A stretch of 64,000 nt of DNA from Mycobacterium sp. E787 (GCF_001668725.1 NZ_LZKL01000037.1:1-64000), one strand, 5' to 3'; positions 54,468-63,164 are shown, counted from the first letter of the stretch. Notes: generated from the sequence alone by a model not told the origin. Numbers and translations: made by a program.

Positions 54468-54697
54468 TGTTGCACAACGTTGTCCTGGCAGCGGCGCAAC
54501 AACCCGAGGCCGCGGGCCTCATTCTCAGGGGGATCAAGGGCATCTTCGTCGCGATCGGCAGCATCATCGCCGCCATCGTGTGCGCCGTCATCGCCGGCAT
54601 GAAGGGCCGCAGCGCCCTCGGCTGGGGCATTCTCGGGCTGTTCTTCTCGATCCTGACGCTGATCGTCGTCATCGTCATTCCATCGAAAAAGTCTTGA
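54468..54697 (+). CDS. small two-helix membrane protein
   Basis: A 75-residue protein from ATG 54468, 5 bases after GAGGAGG. It has two hydrophobic helices (GIFVAIGSIIAAIVCAVIAG and GWGILGLFFSILTLIVVIVI) joined by MKGRSAL, and ends PSKKS. Function unknown. It is the last gene before the composition changes towards the island. Confidence 0.7.
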
Positions 54698-54726
54698 CCG
54701 GACGCTCGGAGCCCCCAGCCGTCGGC

Positions 54727-54909
54727 ATGGAGTGGGAATGTGTCCTCCCGGTCGAGGACATCCTTGTGACAGACGAACTGAAGCGGAAGCTTCCCGTGAT
54801 CCACTGGCAGGCCAGCGGAGTGCTCATCCCCTATGAGCAGGCTGACCACTTGGAGGAGCTGTGGTCTAGCCACCTCACGGCCTCGGCAGCAACAGGTCTC
54901 CAGACGTGA
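54727..54909 (+). CDS. orphan ORF A of an overlapping pair
   Basis: A 60-residue ORF (ATG 54727, MEWECVLPVEDILVTDELKR at its start) with balanced composition and a soluble, acidic, mixed-fold look. Its TGA overlaps the GTG of the next ORF by 4 bases (GTGA), the arrangement of coupled genes. No family recognised and no strong ribosome site is seen. An upstream in-frame start is possible. Confidence 0.45.
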   Translation: MEWECVLPVEDILVTDELKRKLPVIHWQASGVLIPYEQADHLEELWSSHLTASAATGLQT

Positions 54910-55121
54910 GCGATGCAATCGCTGCAGTCGAGTCGGTGAAAGTATTGAGTCCTACGATGTGCACGCGGCGAAAGGCCAAGAGGCTCGTCAAAGTGGAGGT
55001 GAAGGGCACGACGGCGGATTGTGCACAGGCGGTTTTGACCAGGAAAGAGGTAATCTCCACCGAGCGGGTGTTTGACAACGCGTTGGCGGTTGTTCGCAAC
55101 ACCACTGACCCGCAGCGGTGA
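54906..55121 (+). CDS. orphan ORF B of an overlapping pair
   Basis: A 71-residue basic ORF (GTG 54906) reading SDAIAAVESVKVLSPTMCTR then RKAKRLVKVEVKGTTADCAQ and ending NTTDPQR. The Lys/Arg-rich centre could bind nucleic acid. It overlaps ORF A by 4 bases. No family recognised. Coupled acidic-basic pairs of this size occur in toxin-antitoxin or phage-derived loci, but no hallmark motif is present. Confidence 0.4.
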   Translation: MSDAIAAVESVKVLSPTMCTRRKAKRLVKVEVKGTTADCAQAVLTRKEVISTERVFDNALAVVRNTTDPQR

Positions 55122-55433
55122 CCAACCAGTCGCCGCAGGTGGGAATTGTTTCTCGTCATGCCTTGGGAGAATCAACGACACTGCAATGTCACCGATCGCC
55201 TGAACATATCACTAAGATAAAACCGGCGTCGCCGGCCTGAAACTGGTCCTTTTCGCTATGGAAGCAAGTTGCGCTGGTGGACAGGCGCCGTTCGCTAAGA
55301 ACTTGTCCCAAAACCTCTACGGGCAATTTTCACAATTCCCGACGTAAGTAACATCGCAGACGCATATGCTCCCCTCGACGAGTCGGGCGACGTCACCAGA
55401 CACCAGGGTCACCCAACAGGGAGGTTGGGGAGC
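55122..55433. other. non-coding gap in the island
   Basis: No convincing gene on either strand. The stretch around 55200-55240 is AT-rich and may hold a promoter for the DUF3761 gene. A ribosome site GGGAGGTTGGGGAG (55420-55432) closes the gap. Confidence 0.45.
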
Positions 55434-55796
55434 ATGTTGTTCCGTACCGCCGTCATTGCAGCAGCGATCACTACAGCGCCGGTAGGTTGGACGTCGCCTG
55501 CCGCTGAGCCGTCCATCACATCGTTGAGCGGGATAGCGGGTTCGCCGGTGCCCTTCCCGCTGTGCCCACCAGACCAGGATCGGGAAAGCCCCGGCTGCGT
55601 CGAAAAGCCCGACCCGAACGCTTCGGGCGCGATGGCCCGGTGTCGCGACGGCACCTACTCGCACAGTCAAACGCACAGCGGCACCTGCTCTGGCCACCAC
55701 GGCGTGGCCCAGTGGTGTCCGTGCAATATCGCCGCTGGTCAATCCAGCCTCATTTCGAGCGGCGGCAGGAGCGCCCACCGCTCACCAGACAACTGA
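55434..55796 (+). CDS. secreted DUF3761 protein
   Basis: A 120-residue exported protein. A signal peptide (MLFRTAVIAAAITTAPVGW) precedes CPPDQDRESPGCVEK and the DUF3761 signature CRDGTYSHSQTHSGTCSGHH followed by GVAQW. The Cys and His residues suggest disulphides or metal binding. Start ATG 55434 is preferred over the in-frame TTG at 55425. The family occurs in phages and bacteria; function unknown. Confidence 0.7.
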   Translation: MLFRTAVIAAAITTAPVGWTSPAAEPSITSLSGIAGSPVPFPLCPPDQDRESPGCVEKPDPNASGAMARCRDGTYSHSQTHSGTCSGHHGVAQWCPCNIAAGQSSLISSGGRSAHRSPDN

Positions 55797-56183
55797 TGAC
55801 CGATCAGCCCGTTGCCGCCCCGAGTTAGCGGGATCCGGCTTCCTAAATCATTCTCGGGAGTGTTCGAGTCGGGCCAACAGGCTTGCAACACAGCAAGATT
55901 GGAGGTCAGGAGCAATAAAGATCAAGCCCAGTAGCGACGATGCTGCTGGGTAACACTGTGGCGCTATGGTTTTCGGTACCTACAGCACCGATGGCTCATT
56001 CGGACCTATTCATGATGTGCCCGTCGGGACATGATGGGGTTGCCACCGATAGCCTCAACGCTCGTTGTTTGCCGCTCGGCGACGAACGGAACAGTGTAAG
56101 TAGTTCCACAAAAATAACCTAGGGCACATAATCGCCACTACGGTGCGCGTTGACATGCCAAGAACGAAGGGGGTTTCCCGGGT
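55797..56183. other. gap with a possible gene fragment
   Basis: A 60-codon open frame at 55940-56122 contains MMCPSGHDGVATDSLNARC, which recalls a short Cys/Gly motif seen in small secreted mycobacterial proteins, but then loses sense (SSSTKIT). It may be a decayed fragment. A GGGGG ribosome site (56169-56173) precedes the channel gene. Confidence 0.3.
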
Positions 56184-57161
56184 ATGGCCGATACTGACTG
56201 GGCAATTGTGTTTATCGTCTTCACAATCGCGCTTGTGATCTTCTGTTCGTTAAATGAACGCGGGCATAAGGGGTGGCGTTGGGCCGAGCAGCGACCTAGG
56301 GTGTGGGTGTCAATATTCCTGCTATTGATGTTTGTCGTGTTTCCACTGTTCTATATATATGACCGGGATGGCTTGGCTCAAACAACTGGCACCCAGGAGC
56401 CAGACTTTTTTAAGCAACGTGACAAGGTAGCCGCTGCACTTACAGCGGCAGTAAGAACCGCAATCGGAAAAGACGTAGATTGCAAAATACCGGATCATAG
56501 CGACATCGGATGCGCGACCGTGGTTGTGCAGGATGCAAATGCCCGAAGGATTAGCGGCACTATCACCTTCACCGACCAGCCTGCGCCAGCGCCGACTACC
56601 GGCGATTTCGAATCGGCGATAGAGATTCGCGAATCGGACATACCGTCAGCGGGCCATAACAACGACCCATTAACATTGCCATACAGAGTGAACAGTTACA
56701 GAGCCGCCAGCAGTCCCCCCGGTGCTGCGCCGACACCAGCGGCACGGGCACAGCAGCGGTTTATGGAGAACTCGTCGCCGCCTCATAAAGCTCAGTTAAG
56801 TATCACCCCTGAGAGCGACATTCACGACGTCGAGGCATTTAAAGATACTGCAACGGGCAGCGTGGGCAGTCTTGGCGGTCAATGGAGTCGGGATAACATG
56901 GTACGCATGGTTTACTTCAGTGCGGCGACTATCACGACCCTCGGTTATGGTGACATTGCGCCTATCGAGACAAGTACTCGAATTATGGTGACCGCCGAAG
57001 CCGTGCTTGGAGCAGTGACGGTTGGATTGTTCTTAAACGCGATCGCAATTAGACCAAAAAATCGGGAACGGCCCAGCATCAGCGCTCGACTGAGAAACCG
57101 CCTGAGCCGAAAGTCGGAAAAATGTAATAGCGCACCACGGATGGATGGGGACCCCGCCTGA
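56184..57161 (+). CDS. potassium-channel-like protein with a giant turret
   Basis: A 325-residue membrane protein. Helix 1 spans residues ~7-22 and helix 2 ~41-59; a hydrophilic region of ~180 residues follows (61-238), then a pore helix and selectivity filter TTLGYGD (251-257) and an inner helix (~267-287), and a basic cytoplasmic tail. The filter matches K+ channels. Ordinary two-helix channels have only a short turret between outer helix and pore; here it holds VAAALTAAVRTAIGKDVDC and a second Cys (Cys100, Cys110), like small lipoprotein domains of the DUF4333 kind, plus a Pro-rich linker. Start ATG 56184 follows GAAGGGGG. AT-rich codon choice compared with the flanks suggests recent transfer. 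Confidence 0.8.
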   Translation: MADTDWAIVFIVFTIALVIFCSLNERGHKGWRWAEQRPRVWVSIFLLLMFVVFPLFYIYDRDGLAQTTGTQEPDFFKQRDKVAAALTAAVRTAIGKDVDCKIPDHSDIGCATVVVQDANARRISGTITFTDQPAPAPTTGDFESAIEIRESDIPSAGHNNDPLTLPYRVNSYRAASSPPGAAPTPAARAQQRFMENSSPPHKAQLSITPESDIHDVEAFKDTATGSVGSLGGQWSRDNMVRMVYFSAATITTLGYGDIAPIETSTRIMVTAEAVLGAVTVGLFLNAIAIRPKNRERPSISARLRNRLSRKSEKCNSAPRMDGDPA

Positions 57162-57463
57162 GGTGTTGCGGACTCTTCCAGCTTGCCGGGAATACAGTGA
57201 GGCCGTTATTCCGAGAAGGGTGGAGGCCGGGGCCACGTCAATATCTTCGGTCGACTAAGCGGCACTCGTGCGCGAGGGTGGGCAGTCACGGCAAATGTTA
57301 AATCTTGCGCGACACCGCTTTAACGGCGGCCGAGACCAACGGAAACCACTGAAACATAACGGATTAACCAGCAAACAGCCCGATTTTACGTAGAGGGCGG
57401 AACCAGATCCTTGGGGGCGCTCCGGGGTGGTCGGAACGTATTACCTGTCATTGGTCAAATCAG
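57162..57463. other. non-coding gap upstream of the recombinase remnant
   Basis: No gene is seen, and none of the three frames contains recognisable recombinase N-terminal sequence, so the missing part of the integrase is absent rather than frameshifted. Confidence 0.5.
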
Positions 57464-58117
57464 TTGTGGGAAAACGTATTTCGTGTTATTGGCGTTGGAA
57501 TTCGTTTAGGTGCAGCAGATTTCGGGTCTGACGCCGAGTACCCGCGAGGCCGGTACCGCTCACTGGTGCTGCTGCTCGGCGCGGTCGGACTGCGCTGGGG
57601 CGAGGCCGCCGCGCTTCGCGTGGCCGATGTCGATTTCCTGCGGCGGCGTATCCACCTGCACCGCAACGCGGTCACGGTGGGCCGTCAGACGTTCGTCGGC
57701 TCGCTGAGATCCAACAAGAACCGCACAGTGGCGTTGCCCCGGTTCGTTGTGGACGCCCTGGCGCAGACCGCCGAGGGGAAGCGCCACGATGAGCTGCTGT
57801 GGCCGTCAGCGACCGGTGGCTACCTCGCCCCGTCCTCAGCGTGGGAGTCGTGGCTGTCGGGCGCGGTAGCTCGCTGTCAGAATGCCGATGCGACGTTCCC
57901 GCGGGTCACCGCGCACGCGCTGCGGCACACCGCTGCTTCCCTGGCGATTAGCGCCGGCGCCAATGTCAAGGTCGTGCAGCGGATGCTCGGGCTCTCGTCC
58001 GCGGCAATGACCTTGGACGTGTACGCCGATTTGTTCGACACCGACCTAGACGCGGTGGCCGAGCGGCTGGACTCGGGTTGGCAGGGTGCCACCCGGGAGG
58101 CGGGACCCACACGATAA
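57464..58117 (+). pseudogene. truncated tyrosine recombinase/phage integrase
   Basis: A 217-residue open frame in which integrase likeness begins near 57536 (RGRYRSLVLLLG). The catalytic domain is present: Arg in GLRWGEAAALR, Lys in SNKNRTVALP, HALRHT (H-x-x-R) and the nucleophile Tyr in LDVYADLF. The whole N-terminal arm- and core-binding region is missing (normal length about 380), and the box II His expected in LGHSS is Leu (MLGLSSAAM), a loss of a catalytic residue. It is therefore a dead fragment of a prophage or island integrase. It ends 628 bases from the tRNA-Thr 3' end. Confidence 0.85.
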
Positions 58118-58419
58118 AGTACGCGCCGGATTAATCCGTTTGAGCCATCATCCTCGGATGGGGTTTGTTGAAGAGCGGCCCAGCCCGTACGAAACACGCT
58201 GACCCTGGCCCAATGGTTGGGCTCATAGACGTTTCCGTTTATCTCCAGTTGATCGCCTTTCCACAACGGCGTGCCTCGATGCACCTCATCCGCGTCGTCT
58301 CCGGGGAACTCCACCACGCAGTACATGCCGGTGCTCACCGGATCTACCGCTTGCGCTCGTCCCGCCGAATGTGGGCCTTGGTTCTCGACATGTACAGGTC
58401 CACCACCAGGTCGAGGCAT
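57877..58419 (-). pseudogene. antisense-overlapping gene remnant
   Basis: A minus-strand frame of 180 codons. Its first part looks like real protein: MYCVVEFPGDDADEVHRGTP (from 58329), then KGDQLEINGNVYEPNHWARV. After about 58120 it runs antisense through the integrase remnant and becomes Arg/Ser/Ala-rich, so the original gene end has probably been lost to a rearrangement. No family recognised. Confidence 0.35.
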
Positions 58420-58745
58420 ACCACGGGCGCAGACCCTGACGTTTTCCCAGTCAGGATCGATAGGGAGTGACTCACCTTTAAAAAATCGGGGTACCGGCCC
58501 ATGTCTTCAGATTGCCGCCCTTGTGCACGACGGTGAAGAACGCCTCTGTCGGTGACCGGAGTCTGAGTGCCACGTGACTACACGCTACCCCTTGGGGTCG
58601 GCCGGGACCGGCCTTAAATGGCCGCTGCCGGGGGTGCCCTGTTGCACTCTCACTGTGTGCCCAAAATGTGCCCAGGGCGCGCCCAGCCGTAGCGATATTC
58701 GGTGCCAAATTAGCTTTACCAGCGGATATATCGGTGGTGAGTGAG
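58420..58745. other. gap between the remnant ORF and tRNA-Thr
   Basis: No gene is seen. The stretch next to the tRNA 3' end would contain the attachment site of the lost element. CCCAGGGCGCGCCCAG-type GC repeats are visible around 58670; nothing else can be named. Confidence 0.4.
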
Positions 58746-58817
58746 AGCCCCCTGTCAGGATTGAACTGACGACCGCTCGCTTACAAGGCGAGTGCTCTAC
58801 CACTGAGCTAAGGAGGC
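58746..58817 (-). tRNA. tRNA-Thr (UGU)
   Basis: The minus strand reads GCCTCCTTAGCTCAGTGGTA at the 5' end (58817) and pairs GCCTCCT with AGGGGGC (58753-58747), discriminator base 58746. The D-arm, anticodon stem CTCGC/GCGAG and T-arm with GTTCAATCC are complete. The anticodon TGT (58785-58783) reads ACA threonine. CCA is not encoded. It is the probable integration target of the neighbouring island. Confidence 0.95.
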
Positions 58818-58845
58818 CGGGTAAATAGGGTGCCAGCCTAACCGG

Positions 58846-59574
58846 TCACTCGTCGTTTTCGATGATGCGCGTTGAGCGCACCGTGCGCGACGACGGGCGC
58901 CGGCCGGGACGGCGGCCGGGCAGCGGAATGCGGTCGGCGATGTTGCTCAGCGGGTTGACCACCATGGTGAGGCCGATGACGGCGTCCTGCAGGGTGGCGA
59001 TCGCCGGCTCCAGCGCTTCCATCCCGGGCGTCAGCCGAGCCAGGGTATCGGCGACGCCCGCGAGCTGGTCCAGCGGACCGTTCTTGGCGGTCAGCTTGTC
59101 GATCAGCCCGCCCTCGGCGAGCAGCCGGTCCGCCAGGCCATCCTCGGAGAGCACCCGCTCGACCAACCCGTTTTCGTCGAGCAGCTGATCGGCCAGCCCG
59201 CCGGGCTGCAGCGCCCGCTGCAGCGCGCCGCCCTCCGCGGTCAGCCGGTCGAGCATGCCGCCCTCCGCCGTCAGCATGTCGACCACCCCGCCCGGGCGCA
59301 GCAGCCGGTCCAGTGGACCGTCGGGCGCCACGGCGCGACCCAGCGGCGCGTCGTCATCCAGCAGTCGGGCCAACCGGTTGGCGCGGTTGAGCGCGTCGTC
59401 GATGCCGAACATGGACGCCATCGCGTTGGTTCGCGCCTCGCCGCTCGGCTCGCCCAGCGCGCGCTTCGCCACTCCCACCGCCGCGGCGGCGACGCTCAAG
59501 CTCGCGTCGGCGGCGGCAAGCCCGGCCCGCGCGGGAGCGGTCGCAAGCGACACGATGTCTTTGGCGAAGTTCAT
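58846..59574 (-). CDS. repeat-rich hypothetical protein (Rv0756c-like)
   Basis: A 242-residue protein starting MNFAKDIVSLATAPARAG. The centre has a repeat of about 15-20 residues with LxDRLLxxGGLxD cores (VVDMLTAEGGMLDRLTAEGG, LADQLLDENGLVERVLSEDG), then a hydrophobic segment (AVIGLTMVVNPLSNI) and a basic tail. ATG 59574 is chosen over the longer frame from 59622. Position next to phoP matches Rv0756c, a conserved protein of unknown function. Divergent from phoP with a 157-base gap. Confidence 0.82.
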   Translation of the reverse strand: MNFAKDIVSLATAPARAGLAAADASLSVAAAAVGVAKRALGEPSGEARTNAMASMFGIDDALNRANRLARLLDDDAPLGRAVAPDGPLDRLLRPGGVVDMLTAEGGMLDRLTAEGGALQRALQPGGLADQLLDENGLVERVLSEDGLADRLLAEGGLIDKLTAKNGPLDQLAGVADTLARLTPGMEALEPAIATLQDAVIGLTMVVNPLSNIADRIPLPGRRPGRRPSSRTVRSTRIIENDE

Positions 59575-59646
59575 GCACCAGAGTCTATTCGCGACACCGC
59601 AGGTGAATCCCCATCGTTCCAAGCTTATGCGATGATCCCTGGCAGA

Positions 59647-59677
59647 CTGTTAGCAGACGTTTGGCACCTAGCTTTCA
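59647..59677 (+). promoter_or_regulatory. candidate PhoP autoregulatory repeats
   Basis: Three 9-base elements spaced exactly 11 bases apart, CTGTTAGCA (59647), CGTTTGGCA (59658) and TAGCTTTCA (59669), lie 55 bases before the phoP start. OmpR/PhoB-class regulators bind such helical-period direct repeats, and M. tuberculosis PhoP is known to bind repeats in its own promoter. Confidence 0.65.
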
Positions 59678-59731
59678 GGAATCGCACAATAATCGGGAAG
59701 GCAACGTTCAAACAAAGGACGGAAGTACCTC

Positions 59732-60451
59732 ATGACAGCGGCAACCCCGAGCGAAGCCAAACCGGAGGCTCGCGTACTCGTGGTCGACGACGAGGCCAAC
59801 ATCGTCGAACTGCTCTCCGTCAGCCTCAAGTTCCAGGGTTTCGAGGTCTACACCGCGACCAATGGGGCCCAGGCCTTGGATCGCGCCCGTGACGCGCGAC
59901 CCGACGCGGTGATCCTCGACGTGATGATGCCCGGCATGGACGGCTTCGGGGTGCTGCGCCGGCTGCGCGCGGACGGCATCGACGCCCCGGCGCTGTTCCT
60001 GACCGCCCGCGACTCCCTCCAGGACAAGATCGCCGGACTCACCCTCGGCGGCGACGACTACGTGACGAAGCCGTTCAGCCTCGAGGAGGTCGTGGCCCGG
60101 CTGCGGGTCATCCTGCGGCGCGCCGGCAAGGGCGGGGCCGAACCCCGCAACGCCCGGCTGACGTTCGCCGACATCGAACTCGACGAGGAGACCCACGAGG
60201 TGTGGAAGGCCGGCGAACCGGTGTCACTGTCGCCGACCGAGTTCACCCTGCTGCGCTACTTCGTGATCAACGCGGGCACCGTGCTGAGCAAGCCGAAGAT
60301 CCTCGACCACGTGTGGCGCTACGACTTCGGCGGCGACGTCAACGTCGTCGAGTCCTACGTGTCGTATCTGCGCCGCAAGATCGACACGGGGGAGAAGCGG
60401 TTGCTGCACACGCTGCGCGGGGTGGGTTACGTGCTGCGAGAGCCCCGCTGA
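59732..60451 (+). CDS. phoP: two-component response regulator PhoP
   Basis: A 239-residue OmpR-type regulator. The receiver domain has the acidic pair VVDDEAN, phospho-acceptor Asp in VILDVMMPG (near 71), Thr in FLTARD and Lys in DDYVTKPFSLEE. The DNA-binding winged helix runs from about residue 145 (LSPTEFTLLRYFVINAG ... RRKIDTGEKRLLHTLRGVGY). PhoP governs virulence-related lipid synthesis, acid and hypoxia responses in M. tuberculosis. Cotranscribed with phoR 23 bases downstream. A candidate self-binding site is upstream. Confidence 0.97.
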   Translation: MTAATPSEAKPEARVLVVDDEANIVELLSVSLKFQGFEVYTATNGAQALDRARDARPDAVILDVMMPGMDGFGVLRRLRADGIDAPALFLTARDSLQDKIAGLTLGGDDYVTKPFSLEEVVARLRVILRRAGKGGAEPRNARLTFADIELDEETHEVWKAGEPVSLSPTEFTLLRYFVINAGTVLSKPKILDHVWRYDFGGDVNVVESYVSYLRRKIDTGEKRLLHTLRGVGYVLREPR

Positions 60452-60474
60452 GAGCGGAAGCGAAGAATAAGAGG

Positions 60475-61917
60475 ATGGCCGACAAGGTTCGACGGGGACT
60501 GCCGCTGCGGGTGGGTCTGGTGGCCGCCACCCTGCTTCTGGTGGCCTGCGGGCTGGCCATCTCGGGGCTCGCGGTGACCTCGATCCTGCGTCACGTGCTG
60601 GTGGGCCGCATCGACCAGACGCTGCTCGAGGCCTCCCGCAGTTGGGCGCAGGCCCCGCGGCGGCAGTCGGCACCCCCCTACGAGGGCCCCGACCCCGGCC
60701 GGCCGCCGTCGAAGTTCTACGTGCGGGGCATCGGCGCCGACGGCACCCCGTTCACGGCCATCAACGACCGCAACGCCGAGCCGGCGCTGCCGGCCAACAA
60801 CGACGTGGGCCCCAACCCGACGACGCTGCCGTCGATCAACGGCTCGGACATCCTGTGGCGTGCGGTGTCGGTCCGGGGGCCCAACGGCGTCACCACCGTC
60901 GCGATCGACCTGTCCGACGTGCAGCACACCGTCAGCTCCCTGGTGTGGCTGCAGGTCGGCATCGGGGTGGCGGTGCTGGTAGTGGTGGGCATCGCCAGTT
61001 TCGTGGTGGTGCACCGCAGCCTGCGGCCGTTGGTCGAGGTCGAGCACACCGCCGCGGCGATCGCCGCCGGCCAGCGCGATCGCCGTGTTCCCGAACGCGA
61101 TCCGCGAACAGAGGTGGGTCGACTTTCGTTGGCGCTCAACGGAATGCTGACGCAGATACAGCAGGCGCTGGCCTCCTCGGAGTCGTCGGCGGAAAAGGCC
61201 CGCCGTTCCGAGGAACGGATGCGGCGGTTCATCACCGACGCCAGCCACGAACTACGCACGCCGCTGACCACCATCCGCGGGTTCGCGGAGCTCTACCGGC
61301 AGGGCGCCGCGCGCGACGTGTCCATGTTGTTGTCACGGATCGAAAGCGAAGCCAGCCGGATGGGCCTGCTCGTGGACGACCTGCTGTTGCTGGCCCGGCT
61401 GGACGTGCAGCGGCCGCTGGAACACCACCGGGTGGACCTGCTGGCGCTGGCGAGCGACGCCGTCCACGACGGTCAGGCCATCGACCCCCAGCGCACGATC
61501 ACGATGGAGGTCCTCGACGGCCCTGGCACCCCGGAGGTGCTCGGTGACGAACCGCGGATTCGCCAGGTGCTCAGCAATCTCGTCGCCAATGCCCTGCAGC
61601 ACACGCCGGCAACCGCCGACGTCACCGTCCGGGTCGGCACCGAGGGCGACGACGCGGTAATCGAGGTGGCCGACAAGGGCCCCGGCATGAGCCAGCAGGA
61701 CGCGTCGCGGGTGTTCGAGCGGTTCTACCGCACCGACTCGTCCCGGGCGCGCGCAAGCGGCGGCACCGGTTTGGGGCTGTCTATCGTCGACTCGTTGGTG
61801 CGCGCGCACGGCGGAGACGTCACCGTCACGACCTCACCCGGCGAGGGATGCTGTTTCCGGGTCACGCTGCCCCGTGTCAGCGACGTCCCCGCCGCCGAAC
61901 CGGTTCACGCCAGTTGA
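60475..61917 (+). CDS. phoR: sensor histidine kinase PhoR
   Basis: A 480-residue sensor. Transmembrane helices at ~residues 12-36 and ~155-180 flank a periplasmic sensor loop; a HAMP linker ([18 protein letters not shown]), HisKA with [16 protein letters not shown] (phospho-His near 251) and an HATPase domain with [17 protein letters not shown] and GTGLGLSIV follow. Start ATG 60475 is chosen because it fits the family and precedes the first helix; the longer frame from 60202 is an overlap with phoP. Its last 13 bases overlap the convergent HIT gene. Confidence 0.97.
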   Translation: MADKVRRGLPLRVGLVAATLLLVACGLAISGLAVTSILRHVLVGRIDQTLLEASRSWAQAPRRQSAPPYEGPDPGRPPSKFYVRGIGADGTPFTAINDRNAEPALPANNDVGPNPTTLPSINGSDILWRAVSVRGPNGVTTVAIDLSDVQHTVSSLVWLQVGIGVAVLVVVGIASFVVVHRSLRPLVEVEHTAAAIAAGQRDRRVPERDPRTEVGRLSLALNGMLTQIQQALASSESSAEKARRSEERMRRFITDASHELRTPLTTIRGFAELYRQGAARDVSMLLSRIESEASRMGLLVDDLLLLARLDVQRPLEHHRVDLLALASDAVHDGQAIDPQRTITMEVLDGPGTPEVLGDEPRIRQVLSNLVANALQHTPATADVTVRVGTEGDDAVIEVADKGPGMSQQDASRVFERFYRTDSSRARASGGTGLGLSIVDSLVRAHGGDVTVTTSPGEGCCFRVTLPRVSDVPAAEPVHAS

Positions 61918-62309
61918 GCCAGCGCCGCCCTGATCTTGGCCTGGGCGTCGTCGAGGGATTTTGGTGAGGGATTGCGGTCCACGTTGGCGAAACCGAAGTC
62001 GCTCAGGCTGCGGGTGGGGAAGACGTGGACGTGCAGGTGCGGCACCTCGAGCCCGGCGATGATCAGCCCGGAGCGTTCGGTCTTGAACGCCTTGCACACA
62101 GCCCTGCCGATCAGCTGGCTGACGGCCATGACGCGGCCGAACACCGCCCCGTCGACGTCTTGCCACTGATCGATCTCGGCGCGGGGCACCACCAGCGTGT
62201 GGCCTTGGGTCATCGGCTCGATCGTCAGGAACGCGACGATGTCGTCGTCCTCGTAGACGAAACGGCCGGGCAGTTCGCGGTTGATGATCTTGGTGAAGAT
62301 CGAAGCCAT
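61905..62309 (-). CDS. HIT-family nucleotide-binding protein (Rv0759c-like)
   Basis: A 134-residue HIT protein with the active-site motif HLHVHVFP near residue 98 and [13 protein letters not shown] at the start. HIT enzymes hydrolyse nucleoside phosphoramidates or related dinucleotides. ATG 62309 is preferred over 62321 as the family start. It lies downstream of phoR, as Rv0759c does in M. tuberculosis. Confidence 0.92.
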   Translation of the reverse strand: MASIFTKIINRELPGRFVYEDDDIVAFLTIEPMTQGHTLVVPRAEIDQWQDVDGAVFGRVMAVSQLIGRAVCKAFKTERSGLIIAGLEVPHLHVHVFPTRSLSDFGFANVDRNPSPKSLDDAQAKIRAALAQLA

Positions 62310-62406
62310 GGGGCCCAGCATAGGTGCGGCCAGATTGCCGATGAGTTTGGCGGGTGTGGACGGTCAATCCTGCGACGACGACATACGACGCAGAGGAGCT
62401 CCCGCC

Positions 62407-63054
62407 ATGTCACAGGTGCGCGTGCACAATTTTTCGGTTTCCCTCGACGGGTTCGGCACCGGGATCGGACAAAGCGTCGATGCGCCGTTCGGGCATGCCG
62501 GCGGCCGGTTGCATGAGTGGTTCTTCGCGACGCGGACCTTCCGCGTGATGCATGGCGAGTCGGGTGGGACGACCGGCATCGACGATGGCCTGGCCCGGGC
62601 GTGGCTGCCGGGCATCGGCGCCGAAATCATGGGACGCCACAAGTTCGGGCCGCAGCGCGGCCCATGGGATGGGGGTGACGACTGGAAAGGCTGGTGGGGC
62701 GACAACCCGCCGTTTCATACCCCGGTCTTCGTACTGACCCACCACCCCCGGCCCCCGATCGAGATGGACGGTGGCACCACTTTCCATTTCATCGACGCCA
62801 GCCCCGCCGAGTCCCTCGATATCGCCCGAAAAGCCGCCGGAGGCCTCGACATTCGCCTCGGCGGGGGACCGTCGACCATCCGGCACTTCCTCGCCGCCGA
62901 CCTCGTCGACCACCTGCACGTCGCGGTGGTGCCCATCATCTTGGGGCGCGGGGAGCCGTTGTGGCAGGGACTGGAGGGTCTCGAGCAGCGGTTCGCGGTG
63001 GAGTCGGTGACCGGCCCAAGCGGCGTCATACATCTGAGCTTTACGCGCCGCTAG
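62407..63054 (+). CDS. DHFR/RibD C-terminal-like reductase
   Basis: A 215-residue member of the dihydrofolate reductase-like family (RibD_C). Typical parts are the N-terminal strand VHNFSVSLDGF, the GIGAEIMGRHKFG active-site region, FVLTHHPRPP and the NADPH loop IRLGGGPSTIRHFLAADLVD, ending VVPIILGRGEPLWQGL. NADPH-dependent reduction of a pteridine or other small molecule is expected. ATG 62407 is used; the open frame extends further up. Not operonic with the HIT gene, which faces away. Confidence 0.88.
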   Translation: MSQVRVHNFSVSLDGFGTGIGQSVDAPFGHAGGRLHEWFFATRTFRVMHGESGGTTGIDDGLARAWLPGIGAEIMGRHKFGPQRGPWDGGDDWKGWWGDNPPFHTPVFVLTHHPRPPIEMDGGTTFHFIDASPAESLDIARKAAGGLDIRLGGGPSTIRHFLAADLVDHLHVAVVPIILGRGEPLWQGLEGLEQRFAVESVTGPSGVIHLSFTRR

Positions 63055-63164
63055 GCAACCGCGCCTGCCACGCCGCCCCGACGCGCAATCGTTAGCGCAG
63101 TGTTGCGGATTCGTTCTGCGAGGTCGGGAAAATCGCTGTACGCAATTCACGGGAGGAGACCTCT

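Larger units (their letters stand above)
54700..58745. mobile_element. accessory island remnant at a tRNA-Thr gene
   Basis: Bases from about 54.7 kb to the tRNA-Thr gene differ from the flanks: more A+T, many short or orphan ORFs, and few mycobacterial families. It contains a tyrosine-recombinase remnant, which with the tRNA gene is the classic sign of site-specific integration. No direct repeat of the tRNA 3' end was found on the left, so the ends are not defined and the element is probably immobile. Confidence 0.6.

Noticed and set aside
54400..55000. Search for a direct repeat of the tRNA-Thr 3' end as left attachment site
   Set aside because: No stretch matching GGATTGAACTGACGA or its complement is visible between 54 kb and 57.5 kb, so the island edge cannot be set this way.
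54906..55121. Named toxin-antitoxin system
   Set aside because: The coupled pair has the size but no PIN, RelE, MazF, HTH or ribbon-helix-helix motif that I can recognise, so it stays as two orphan ORFs.
55940..56122. 60-codon ORF with CPSGHDGVATD motif
   Set aside because: Only the middle looks like protein; start and end do not, and no ribosome site is seen. Kept only as a possible gene fragment in the gap entry.
60202..60474. Upstream extension of phoR to 60202
   Set aside because: It would overlap phoP by 250 bases in another frame; ATG 60475 just before the first transmembrane helix fits the family.
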